Source: Porphyra umbilicalis (taxonomy: Eukaryota > Rhodophyta > Bangiophyceae > Bangiales > Bangiaceae). From it: a stretch of DNA of 64,000 bases. Shown here one piece after another: positions 1 through 9,702 of the stretch. Within the stretch, counting starts at the first letter, position 1. Each line of letters begins with the position of its first letter. The translations under genes and the position numbers were made by a program. Below the pieces are notes generated by a model. That model was not told the DNA's origin. It saw only the letters and a list, made by a program, of their open reading frames with translations, and made no database searches. Location of the stretch: contig KV918907.1 in NCBI GenBank assembly GCA_002049455.2, positions 62,001-126,000 of the forward strand. The letters run 5' to 3'.

Positions 1-237
1 AACAACCCCGAGGCAACGGGGCGCAACAAGCACGTGGACATCGCGTACCACATGGTGCGCGAGTACGTGTCGTGCGGCGACGTGACCTTTTACTTCCTGC
101 CGAGTGCTGAGATGCCCGCGGACGGGCTCACCAAGGCGCTGCCGGGGCCGGCGTTCAAGGCATTCCGTGACGCAGCGGGTGTCGGGCCCGACTTGGGCGT
201 GGCGGCGGGCGCGCTTGAGCCCGACCCGGCGTTCTAA
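1..237 (+). mobile_element. Ty1/copia relic, 3' end of pol (RNase H tail)
   Basis: The reading frame open from the window edge to the stop at 235-237 ends in the classic copia RNase H C-terminus. It has a KHVDIAYHMVRE block followed by FYFLPSAEMPADGLTKALPG, the ADxLTKAL signature that closes copia polyproteins. The rest of the element lies outside the window on the left. Downstream sequence up to about 1 kb, with its tandem repeats, may be the untranslated end or LTR, but no LTR pair can be seen here. Fossil copy; family assignment is firm, age unknown. Confidence 0.85.
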
Positions 238-372
238 CGCACGTTGTCACACTGCCCGGCTTTGGGGCGCTAAATGGCTTTAGCGCATCCGGCTGGGCGG
301 GCCCGGGCGCCGATTTCAAGAATTCGGGCCCGGATGTCGCGGCCTAGAAGATCGTTCCGGGACCGACACGGG

Positions 373-444
373 GCGCTGTTGCAACACGTGGCGCTGTTGC
401 AACACGTGTTGCCTTTGCAACACGTGGTGTCGGTGCAACACGTG
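373..444. repeat. 18-bp tandem repeat, four copies, each with a CACGTG core
   Basis: Four adjacent 18-bp units (373-390, 391-408, 409-426, 427-444) each end in GCAACACGTG. The first two are identical and the last two vary only in their first half. CACGTG is a palindromic E-box/G-box core. The array lies 135 bp after the copia stop, so it probably belongs to the untranslated end or LTR of that element, where repeated transcription-factor sites are common. A regulatory role is inference. Confidence 0.8.
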
Positions 445-474
445 GCGATGGGGCAAAAGTGCTTTGGGCCCTCT

Positions 475-1005
475 TCCTGTGGTGCCCGACAGGCCGGATG
501 TGGTCGTACGGGCACCCGGACGGGTCGGGCGTGGTCAGGGCACCTGCCCGGTCCTTCCTGGGCCCTTTTCGAGGTCGGTTGAAAAACCGAGGTTTGGAAG
601 GGGTGTAAAGGGCTTTAGCCCCGCCGTGAGAACGGTCATTGTGGGGGTGGTGCCCGATGGACCGGATGGGGTCCTACGGGTACCAGGGAGGCCCGGAGAT
701 GCCGCCGGCATCCTCGCGGGCCTGTTTTGGCCCCATCGGAGGTCGGTTGAAAAACCGACTTCTCGACATGGGGCTAAAGGGCTTTAGACCCCCGGCCAGA
801 ACGGTCACTGTGGGGGTGGTGCCTGATGGACCGGATGGGGTCCTACGGGCATCAGGGAGGCCCGGAGATGCCTCTGGCATCCTCAAGGGTCTGCTTTGGC
901 CCCATCCGAGGTCGGTTGAAAAACCGACCTCTGGACATGGGGCTGAAGGGCTTTTGACCCCTCTGCTTGAAAGGGGTCTAAAGGGCTTTAGACCCCTCGG
1001 TCAGA
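475..1005. repeat. About 169-bp tandem repeat, three units, each with a hairpin
   Basis: The block GAGGTCGGTTGAAAAACCGA recurs at 571, 739 and 908. The block GTGGGGGTGGTGCC recurs at 641 and 810. The period is therefore 168-169 bp over about three diverged units. GGTCGGTTGAAAAACCGACC is a self-complementary hairpin present in each unit. Short GGGCTTTAGMCCC inverted motifs also recur. Nothing coding is recognised. Probably part of the copia 3' region. Confidence 0.8.
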
Positions 1006-1464
1006 TCGTCCATGAAAAACCTTGCATGGACTTTCGATGACGGGAAATTGACCGGGTGGGAGGAATATTCCCTGGGGTACTGGGGGGAGTGTGAAGTGTA
1101 CTTTCGCAGTCCCCCAGGGACAATTGGCCCTTGCGTAAGTCGTAAGTCTTTTTATTTGTGTGGTGACACTGCATGTACTTGATTGCAGATCTATCAGCGG
1201 GGAACCCAGTAGGGGTTGAGCTCCGCGGGAGATTTGTGTGGGGAGCGGCGCCTGGAGTGTGAGGCTGTGGGCGCCCTCCGGAGGTGCAGGAGCTGCCCTG
1301 GGAGGTGCCGTGCGGGCCTTGTCGGCCGCGCCATTGGGGGTGCCTGGGAAGGCCCTGCGGCTGAGGCGGCCTGGGGGATATCAGGCACGCCTTCGCAGGC
1401 CTGGGAACGCAGTGCCTAGTAAAATAACGCACCCACTCAACATCATCGACTTCAAAGGTATTTC
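1006..1464. other. No recognisable gene
   Basis: GC-rich sequence between the tandem array and the gypsy relic. Short open frames exist on both strands, but none shows a known motif. It may hold the remaining LTR of the neighbouring minus-strand gypsy element, since that element's 3' side faces this interval, but no terminal repeat partner is visible. Confidence 0.5.
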
Positions 1465-3789
1465 TACGGTTGCTTCCTCTGTGGTTGTTACCAAGCGTCG
1501 AAGGACGGAGTACAAGTGTTGTACCGGAGGTACCAGAAACCCGTTGGGGAGTACTGGTACAGAGGGATCGCTCCCGTTCAGTGTCGCCGGCGCGGATTTC
1601 GGGCACTAATATGTGTACGGGCCGTACACACGGTTCAGCCGAGGGAATTGCCGCAAGGCAAGTTGGGAATCATACGCAAAATTGCGCGTCATGGACGGCA
1701 GAGTGTACTTGAGCCACACGACAGGAATTTTTTCCTCCATTGCGGCGGCTGTACTTGAATCGGTCCTCGTGACGTCGGCAAGGATAACTCCGTCACCGGT
1801 AACATGGACATGTTGGATTCTGGGTATCCACGTGGAGGTCATGACGATGTTGGCCGCGGTTGTGAGCCCGGCCTGTCGGCGACTTCGTCGCGTTGGCGTT
1901 CGCCACTCGTACCCCGGTACATGCTTCTTCTTCTGTCGAAGGAAACGCACCACCAGGTTGCCGGGGAGGTTCTGCAGGGGTTCCCAGGTGTCGTCCTTCG
2001 ACCCGTAGTCGAACCAGCGTACCTTGCGTTGGTCTAGACCATCTAGCAGGGGGTGTGGAACCGTGTCCGTCGTCGTTGGACGAGGAGCCGGGGTGACATG
2101 GTCACTGCTGACGAGTTTCTCCTCGCCGTCAATGTCAATGACAAACGTGGAGGCGCCCGCGTCTGCGTCAATGACCACGAAGGGTCCGATGGCTTTGCTT
2201 TGCAGCTTGTTTTGCCGATCGTGGTTGGTCGTATATACGTAGTCGCCGATCTTGACGTCCGCATTGCGGGTTGCGACCCGATGGTCCAAGTTACGTTTGC
2301 AACGTTGTTGCGTCTTACGCAAGGCCTCGACTACGATGGGCATCTGCTTGCGCAGGCGGGCCATGAACTCGCGTTTGCGAGCTAGGGGTGACCCGTCCTT
2401 GAGCGTTTCCTTATTGGTAAGCGGAGTGCCCGGGGGCAAGTTGCGAACCGTGAGGTTGGGGATACGCCTTGGGATAACGAGCTCAAATGGGGCGATGCCC
2501 GTCGACCGATGTGGTTGGCTATTATACGCCATGGTGATTACCGGGAGTAGCTCATCCCATCGTGATGGGTCGTCGGCGACGTAGTGTCGCAGCTGAGTAG
2601 CCATGGTACGGTTGTACCGTTCAACTTGCCCATTGGTTTGGGGATGATACGCCGTGGTGCGAACCGTTTCAATGCCAAGCATTTTCATCACAGCGATGAA
2701 GAAGTTCGACATGAACTGGGGCCCTTGGTCCGATAGGATCCGGTCCGGTGGCCCGTAGGCTGACACCCACTCGTCGATGATGGCTGACGCCACGGACATG
2801 GCCGTGATTCGCCGCAAGACGACGCACTTAGTGAGATTGGCGAAGCGATCGGTGATAACCAAGATGAAGCGGTTGCCCTTCTTGGAGGCCGGGATGGGCC
2901 CAAAGATGTCAACGGATAGCTCCGTGAGAGGCTCGGTAGCCTGGAACAGGGTCAAGGGCGTGGTGTGTCGCCGCAAGGCGAGGCGGTTTTGCGCACACGT
3001 TGTGCATTTGGTGATGGTCGAATGAATATCCGTCACCATTGAAGGCCAGTAGTATGCCTTACGCATTGTGGAATACATCCGGTTCATACCAGGATGGGCG
3101 GCCACGGTTGCGTGGTGCTCGAGGGTCAACACGCGTTCGCGTAGAGACTTTGGAATAACCAGTTGATTGCCGTAAGGCGCACGGCGGTACAGAGCGTGAT
3201 GCGCATCGCGGAAGAAGGCCTTGGCCGTTCCGCGCTCCACGCGAGTGGACATCTCGACGCAGAAGTCGTCTGTTTGTTGTGCTTCGACAACATCGTCGAA
3301 CTCCACCGGTTCCGGTGTGTCCGTACCCGTGTACCTCCCCGTTCTTAAGCCGTTGGCCGTCTCGGCCAATGCCAGGCAAGGTATATCATCATGGATATCT
3401 TCTGGCGGTGCCACCGTAGAGGCGCGCGACAGGAAGTCGGGCAAGTGGTGAGATGCACCTGGTTTATAAACCATATCGAATGTGTATTCGGAGAGGCGAA
3501 GTCGCCATCGCATGAAGCGTCCGCTTGAGTCGGTCGTGCTGTAGATCCAGCTAAGTGCTTGGTGATCCGTTCGGATGAGGAACCGTTGCCCGTCGAGGAA
3601 GTGCCTCAACTTGAGGACAGCCCACACGACGCCGAGGCATTCTCGCTCCGTGGTGGAGTAGTTTTGCTTTGCAGCAGTGAGTCCTCGGCTCCAATACCCG
3701 ACAGGGTGAAGCAGTTCGCCCGGCTTCTCTTGGAGGAGGGTACAACCAACTTGGTCGGCGAGGGATGACGACCGAGGGAGACTGATCAT
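1465..3789 (-). mobile_element. Ty3/gypsy relic, family A copy 1 (RNase H, integrase, chromodomain)
   Basis: A long minus-strand frame (3789 to 1606) carries in order: RNase H (RTDHQALSWIYSTTDSSGR, about residues 85-105), the integrase HHCC-type zinc region (HHATVAAHPGMNR ... CTTCAQN, about 215-260), the integrase core (SVDIFGPI, SDQGPQFMSNF, HPQTNGQVERYNR) and a C-terminal chromodomain-like stretch (VRWFDYGSKDDTWEPL). This order is diagnostic of Ty3/gypsy chromoviruses. Protease and reverse transcriptase are not present beside it, so the copy is 5'-truncated. DNA similarity with the second copy at 56.6-63.3 kb continues past the coding end to about 1465. Fossil, largely open, lacking its 5' half. 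Confidence 0.9.
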
Positions 3790-4939
3790 CTCCTGGCTGT
3801 ACTAGGACCAACCGAGCCGCGCACGCCGTTGTGCTGTGCCACCAGCCTTTTCTCAGACTTGCGACCCTGAACAGGGGGCATGGCACCAAAAGATTACATG
3901 CAAAGGTCTCTTCGGTGTGGCCGTCGCCAGGAGCCGACGAGATCACGGCGATGCGAGCGAAGTGCACATGCGAAAAGGACGGCGTTAGGAAGACGTTGAG
4001 GCTTTGCCTTGCGCTGTCGTCGCATCAAGACCGCACAGATGCCACAACTCCAAGCGCCTTGCCCACTTTGAGTCCCCAACATCAGTTGGAAGCGAGCATG
4101 CACCGCAACCGGCGCCTCTGACGCCTTGTTCGACGTCGCTGTTAGCCAGTCGCTAGGTACCTGGTGGTATGGGCTGGGCCGGTCGCTGTCTCAAAATAGT
4201 TCGCGCAGACCAGGCGACCGCTGGCGGCGACGCGGCCGCGTCACTATCAACGGTCTCTACACTTTCCTATGCAAGCACGAAGGAGATGCACGCGATACCG
4301 AAACGAAGCAGCGACGCCCTTGAGTGAAACAGCGCACGAGCGTAGGTCACGCGCGGCTCTCGCGCTGAGGTCACAATGACAGCGAAGACGAGACTATTGC
4401 AGCAGTTCATATCGCTCGGCCCACGTAAAGTCGCAGTATGTTAGCGCAAAGTGCGTGCCGAAGAGACCGAGGCGAATGGAGCGCCGTTCGAGACTGAATT
4501 AGTGCCGGGCAGCCCTGGAACTCGAGCTGTTACCGCAGTGGACGCAAAGCCTGATGGTCGCCACTGGTCAAAGCCGACACGATCTCTCGCGTCACGACTA
4601 CCAGATAGTCGCGAGCTGGCGCGACAACCGGCCCGACTGCTTGGCAGTCGCCGCTCCAGTTATCCGTCCGCTTACGGTGGGTTTTCGCTGCGCCCTTGTA
4701 ATACCCTTGGGTGTGACTCAGTTGCTGTAGTCGTCTGAGTAGAGTGCTTTTCTTGAAGAATGACGGAGTCCTCCCGTCTTGCATGTATCAGGGCTGAAAG
4801 GGTTCAGCGCCGAAGGCGCCGGTGTCTAGGCTCGGGGTGACCGTGACGGAACCAGCGGTGGTTCGGGGGCCGGGGGCCCCGGAGGAATCCCACCTCGGAC
4901 ACGGGATCGAGCCAGCTCGACCGCGTCAGATCACGGCGG
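3790..4939. other. Unassigned intergenic stretch
   Basis: About 1.15 kb between the truncated gypsy A relic and the start of the gypsy B relic. Composition is mixed, with short dyads around TAGTCGCGAGCTGGCGCGACAA at 4616-4637. No open frame has a recognisable domain on either strand and no repeat partner was found in the window. Confidence 0.4.
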
Positions 4940-7251
4940 GTTGGAGGATCGGGGTGTAGGCGGAAGGAAATTCCCGTCTTCCCCCCTCCCAGGTCAGGGA
5001 AATTCGGACGGCGAGGCATTCCCGTGTCTTCCTCCCAAAGGTCAGGGGGGCTTGGACGGAAGAAAAGTCGCATCTATCCCTTCCCATGGTGTGGGGGGCG
5101 CAGACGGCAGGGCATTCCCGTCTCCTCCCCCTCGAGGTGTGGAGGCTGGAGCCATAGGGGTACTCCCGCCTCCACTTCTTCGACCCCTCGGCAAGCGCGA
5201 CGAAGCAGTTCCCCCTCTGCTGTGGGGTCCGTATGATGGACTGGTCAGGCCGGCGAGAGCCGCTGGCCCACGCCGAACGCCTCCTCATGGAGGTGGAGAT
5301 CGGGCCCCCCAGCGGTCCCAGGACGCGGCGGTCTTGTCGGCCGCCCTACGGGATTCGTTTGACGATTTGTTTAGCCCCTTATATGATCGACTGTCGCTAC
5401 TAGGGATAGGCATCATGCCGTACCTCCAAGCATGGCGGAGTGGAGCGGTCAGCTCCTATCTTGAACTGATCAACTGGCTCCTACGCAAATATGCGGACGA
5501 GGGCTCGCTCAGTGATCCAGATTCCTTGTTCCATGGGGCCGCCCAAGAGGCGGAAGAAACAGAGATTGATTAGCACGTACGCCTTCACGGGCTGCGTCGC
5601 CTGTGTGGTTATATCCACACAGAAGGATAAAAAAAAAGTTGCTTTATGCAGGGACTTGGCTGGGAGATTTGCACCGATGTGCGCGAACATAGTACCCCTA
5701 ATATGTCAATGGATTTGCTGGTGCAATATGCCCATCAAAAGGGAGACGTCTGTCGTAGACGCCACATGGAACAAAGAGATGAGGAGGACCGACGGGCCAA
5801 GGCCCGTCGGGTACGTCGCGCTGCCCGGCCAGCGCCGCGGAAGAACCTTACCGCGGCAGTAACAGCCCCGCCTCAGGTGGGGGTAAGCCCCCCCGGGTCC
5901 TTACCAATAGGCTCCAACAAACGTGGGGGAGGCGGACGCTCCCCGAAGGGACCCCCCGAAGGATGGTGAAGCTGGTCCGTTCCGATGGGGCACCTCGCAG
6001 GTAAGGAAGGTTCCCCCCGGCCAGACCTGAAGGGTTCCAGCTGAGGTGCGGGAAGGGCCTCACGGGCCTTCCTCACGGACGTCCACCAAGGAAAGGGAAG
6101 CTCCACCTCGTCCTCCCCGGGAGGACACGGGTGGTCCCGGGCGAACCCGGACGAACACTTGTATCGCATGTAACATGTGGGGACATTTTTTTAGAAAGAG
6201 TCCCAGCCTGGACGCGAGAACAAAGGCTCTGTTATCGAAGGCCTTTCTGGAGCGGTGCGAAGAGCGCCGCAAGAAGAAGGAGGGGCTCCGGCAAGGTCAG
6301 CCGGTCGCTGCGGTAAGAAGACACTATGGTCCGCTGTGTTCGTCTTCGGACGACTCGCACTCCCCAGGGAGGAACGAAGCCGAGCAAGATGAGAAGGATA
6401 TCTCCCCCTCGGAAAATAAGTAGCGGGTGGGATAGTTCCACCCATAAGCATAGCACAAAGGTCGCCCAAGGCCCCGACATGATGATAGCGAACGAGCCAA
6501 TGACCATCTAGGTGATGCACCTGGGTGTCCCGCCGTTACGGTGAATGACCGATATGACAGTTGGGTAAATTGAAGCCCACGAGGGGCCGACCTACGAGGT
6601 CTCTGAGCGCGAGCTCGAGGAGCTCGCTACGCCACCGAAGGGGGTAGAAATTTCTTCTCTTCCTGGGGTAGACGTTTCTTCGGTGCCGACGGAGTGGTCG
6701 GGGGCCGTGGAGGCCCTCCTTCAAAAGCATTCCTGCTTGTGGTAGGGGAAGCTCGGCGTAATCTGAAGTGTGCAGCACCGGATCCGACTGCAGCCTGGGA
6801 CTGTCCCTGTGACACAGCACCCTTAAAAGGCCGGACCTAAGGCCGGAGAGAGAGAGAAAGTGGAAGTCGAGCGTATGCGCTCGATGGAAGTGATTGAACC
6901 CGCAAGCGGGGAATGGGCTAGCCCCGTGGTAATGGTACTGAAGCCTGATGGCTCGGTACGCTTCCGTAGCGATAACAAAAATCTCAAACTGGTGACTATC
7001 AAAGATGCAGACCCCATCTCACGGATGCATGAGTGTATTGATTCCCCAGGGGACGCCAGGGTGCTCTCCACCCTGAACTGTGACATTGGCTACTGGCAAA
7101 TACCAGTATCCGAGAAGGACAAGCACCTCACGGCTTTCACATGCCACTCGGGCGCGTGGCAATGCTTGCGCCTCCCCTTTGGGCTGCGCAACGCCTCTGC
7201 GACTCTACAACGCGGCATGGACATGTTCCTGGCGTGCGTGAAGTGGCAGAT
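4940..7251 (+). mobile_element. Ty3/gypsy relic, family B, 5' part (gag-like region and reverse transcriptase start)
   Basis: 4941-5573 is a gag-like frame: four 16-17-residue repeats of the type DGRAFPSPPPRGV, then a helical stretch. A nucleic-acid-binding, zinc-knuckle-like CIACNMWGH is encoded near 6160-6190. 6860-7251 encodes the first half of a gypsy reverse transcriptase (EWASPVVMVLKPDGSVRFRS ... PFGLRNASATLQRGMDM). The element stops at 7251, where a TA-flanked insertion begins. The matching continuation on the same strand is found from 31151. Fossil, with several breaks. Confidence 0.8.
4960..5150. repeat. About 50-bp degenerate tandem repeat inside the gag-like region
   Basis: The phrases ATTCCCGTCTTCCCCCCTCC, CATTCCCGTGTCTTCCTCCC and CATTCCCGTCTCCTCCCCCT recur at about 50-bp steps, each followed by a GGTGTGG or GGTCAGG block and a GACGG motif. 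In the plus frame this gives a proline-rich 16-17-residue repeat. It is best read as a low-complexity N-terminal part of the family B gag. Confidence 0.6.
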
Positions 7252-7303
7252 ACAGTTGTTCCTCAAAAACACCCATCACTCGGCTGAGACCAACAGTGAC
7301 CCG
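7252..7303 (+). repeat. Left terminal inverted repeat of the 23.8-kb insertion
   Basis: Starts TACAGTTGTTCCTC and ends near CCAACAGTGAC. It pairs in inverted orientation with 30962-31013. The first bases also match the outer ends of the two 136-bp palindromic MITEs (TACAGCCGTTCT), so all belong to one Tc1/mariner-like end family. Confidence 0.65.
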
Positions 7304-7989
7304 CACAAGTGACATGTCGCAACATTCTATTCGAATGCTGCTATGCGTGTATTTGTGACCTGAAAATAATCCGACCCGTTCGGGGTCAGCACACGAGAGC
7401 GCCCATTCTACGTCAGCATCAGCGGTCGCGAGAAGCGACGGAAGATATCATTTTGATTTTTCCAGATCATGACGTACGTGAATGCGAGACGACGCACGAG
7501 TGTGGCATACATTCTAAGGTCGTGGCACGAGAGCCGCCTCCGTTCTGACACGTGGATTGCACAATGCGTGCAGGCTGAGAATTCTTGCATTGATTGTTGC
7601 CGCCCTCATGGCCTTCAATTGGCTCATTCGTGTCGCTGCGAACCTCCCAGAAGTCTTCTGGGAGCGTCAGACAATGGGCGCCCTCGGTCTAGCCCCTGTT
7701 CAGAAAGAGCCTTCAACTTGTTGCCCCACTTCCTGCACTCTGTGAGACAGCTCAGAGCAGGGTCATGCACTGCGCCACACATCTTCCGCTGAAACAGCTG
7801 TCCCGGACTTTAACACCCGTGATGCGAGCAGCAGCCCTTCAAAGTACTGACTGAAGCAGGTGAGGCACGCGAGCCGGGACAACCACCAATTTGACTGACC
7901 CGTGACTCGTCGTGTGCTTGAGACAAGCCGCTACGCTTTCAGGAAGATCCAGCGATGCATCGGCGCTCACTCCAGATGGAAAACCGGCC
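7304..7989. other. No recognisable gene
   Basis: About 690 bp just inside the left terminal repeat. Short open frames only; no domain recognised. The corresponding distance on the right side (30373-30961) shows no clear matching sequence, so the inverted similarity of the ends is patchy here. Confidence 0.4.
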
Positions 7990-8480
7990 GTTTCAGTGAG
8001 CCGCAAGTCCGCACAATCAAATACAACAGGAAGATTGCCCTCAACGTGCTTAGCGTGTTCTGCTGTCGCATTCAGGGTCGACTGCGATTGCATATGTAAA
8101 TCGATCGTCGACGAGGTTTTTGAAGAGACTGTCAGCCCAGATCTACGGAAGAGTCCGATCGTCGACATCCGCGTTCCGGCTGGAAGCACCGGCAGTCGCC
8201 GTGGCTGTCGCGCACCGCGTCGTCGTCAAAATGTGACAGATTGTGTGGTGTTGGACGTCTGTTGCGGTCTTTTGGGTGATCATCAGGCGAAGCGCAGCCC
8301 CTCGGCGAGGCGCGCCTGGCTCAACGGCCACTGTGAGAGCAGATCCACGTCTCCTCTCCCTCCTTTCCCCTCGTCGGAAGTGCAATTAGGCCACCGTGCC
8401 GGCTGAAACGGGATCCAGGCTGGGTCGGGACTGCACATCCTCCCCCTCCCCACCTTACCGGCGTACTGAAAAGAGGCGTG
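7990..8480 (+). repeat. Dispersed repeat, left copy
   Basis: 7995-8192 matches 30187-30372 in inverted orientation (shared stretches around TCAGGGTCGACTGCGATTG and GCGTTCCGGCTGGA). 8193-8480 matches 27235-27506, also inverted (shared AAAATGTGACAGATTGTGTG and CACCGTGCCGGCTGAAACGG). In both copies of the second block a short frame is preserved, ending LGHRAG, with CVVLDVCCGLLGDH in common, suggesting decayed coding sequence of unknown type. The two blocks are adjacent on the left but 2.7 kb apart on the right. Confidence 0.65.
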
Positions 8481-9642
8481 GGCTCGCTGCGTGATCCCGT
8501 GATCCATTTTGCCACCTCGATGTCGTGCGCGTGCTGACCGTGCGGGAGCCGACGATATTCACGTGTCCTGTGCGAAAGCTTGCCCCAATTTGAATTCGGC
8601 GTGACGCTGCTCTTTCATACGATACATCGGGCTGGATCAGCACCACCACCAATCGCGCTTGTTACCCGGTACGTCAATGTGCCCGTTTCCTCCAGCCCGC
8701 CGACGCTCGGGCTTCTCGAGCTGTCATTTACAGAAAGCGTACGTTTCGCGACGTTGATCGTACATCTAGGTGCCGAATGGACTGGAAGGGAGAGCGTTGA
8801 CTGCTCGGAGGAGCGTCGCATCATCTTGTTCATGCGCTTGTTCCATTTCTGACGTCCCATTTCCTTTTACACCTGTCAGGTCAATCCGTGCGGCCTCGGC
8901 CGCATCCTTTCTGTCATCGTCACTTGTCGTTTCCTCTGAGTTTGCATACTGTTTTCTCAGTCAGATGTGCGAAATCCACGTCGATCCCGCGTCTTCTTGT
9001 CGGGCAGGTGATGTGAGCGGGGGTGGGGCCACAAACAGCTCGGCGTCTGTCCAAGACGGCGTCTCCGTTCTTCGTCGACGGCACCCTAGCTGAGCTGTGA
9101 GGTGCGTGCTTGCCACAACGGGGAGTCGGGCAAATACTGTCTTGGTGTGCCACCAGCCTCGCCTTCACAAACACTTTTATTTTTGTTACTGACAGAGCCA
9201 CGGACACCTGCCAGCGTCGTCTTTCTGGTTCCCTCCCCCTTTTCTTTGCTCGTTTCGCCATCTGTGCTGCTGATTGCCGTACCATTTTCTGCACGCCATC
9301 AGACACATAGCAACAGTGTACAGCGTTGTCCGGTTCAGGTGGATGGTGTTGCAGCGTCCTTGAAAGAGCGGCATCCACCCATGCCGGTACTACTGGTGCG
9401 CGTCGGCGGACTCTCGTCAGAGCTCCAATGTGCATGTAAGTCGCAGCGGGGAGTGGTGAATAACGGGAGTCAATGTGGCTGCAGCCCCACGTCTAAGACC
9501 GTTTCTGTTTTCGTTTCTGACACCAGGACATCTGCCTCTGCTTGTTGCCACGTTCTTGCGCCTACTATCCACTTGGTGCTTTCGACTGTACTCCGTGCAT
9601 CCTGTTGCCTGGTTCTTCTGTCCACCGTCAGCTACGCAGAAA
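8481..9642. other. Unassigned stretch inside the 23.8-kb insertion
   Basis: Pyrimidine-rich and mixed sequence with overlapping short open frames on both strands, the longest 212 codons at 9102-9740. None shows a known domain or a repeat partner. Weak similarity to sequence inward of 27235 (a GTTACTGAAAAGAGGCG-type stretch at about 8459-8477) suggests the dispersed repeat once extended slightly further. Confidence 0.35.
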
Positions 9643-9702
9643 CCGCGTCGGGCCATTGTCATCCGGTAGAATCCGCGTCGGGCCGTTGTCATCCGGTTGA
9701 GG
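9643..9702. repeat. 30-bp direct duplication
   Basis: Two adjacent 30-bp units starting CCGCGTCGGGCC at 9643 and 9673, each containing TTGTCATCCGGT. They differ by a few bases. A simple local tandem duplication. Confidence 0.8.
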
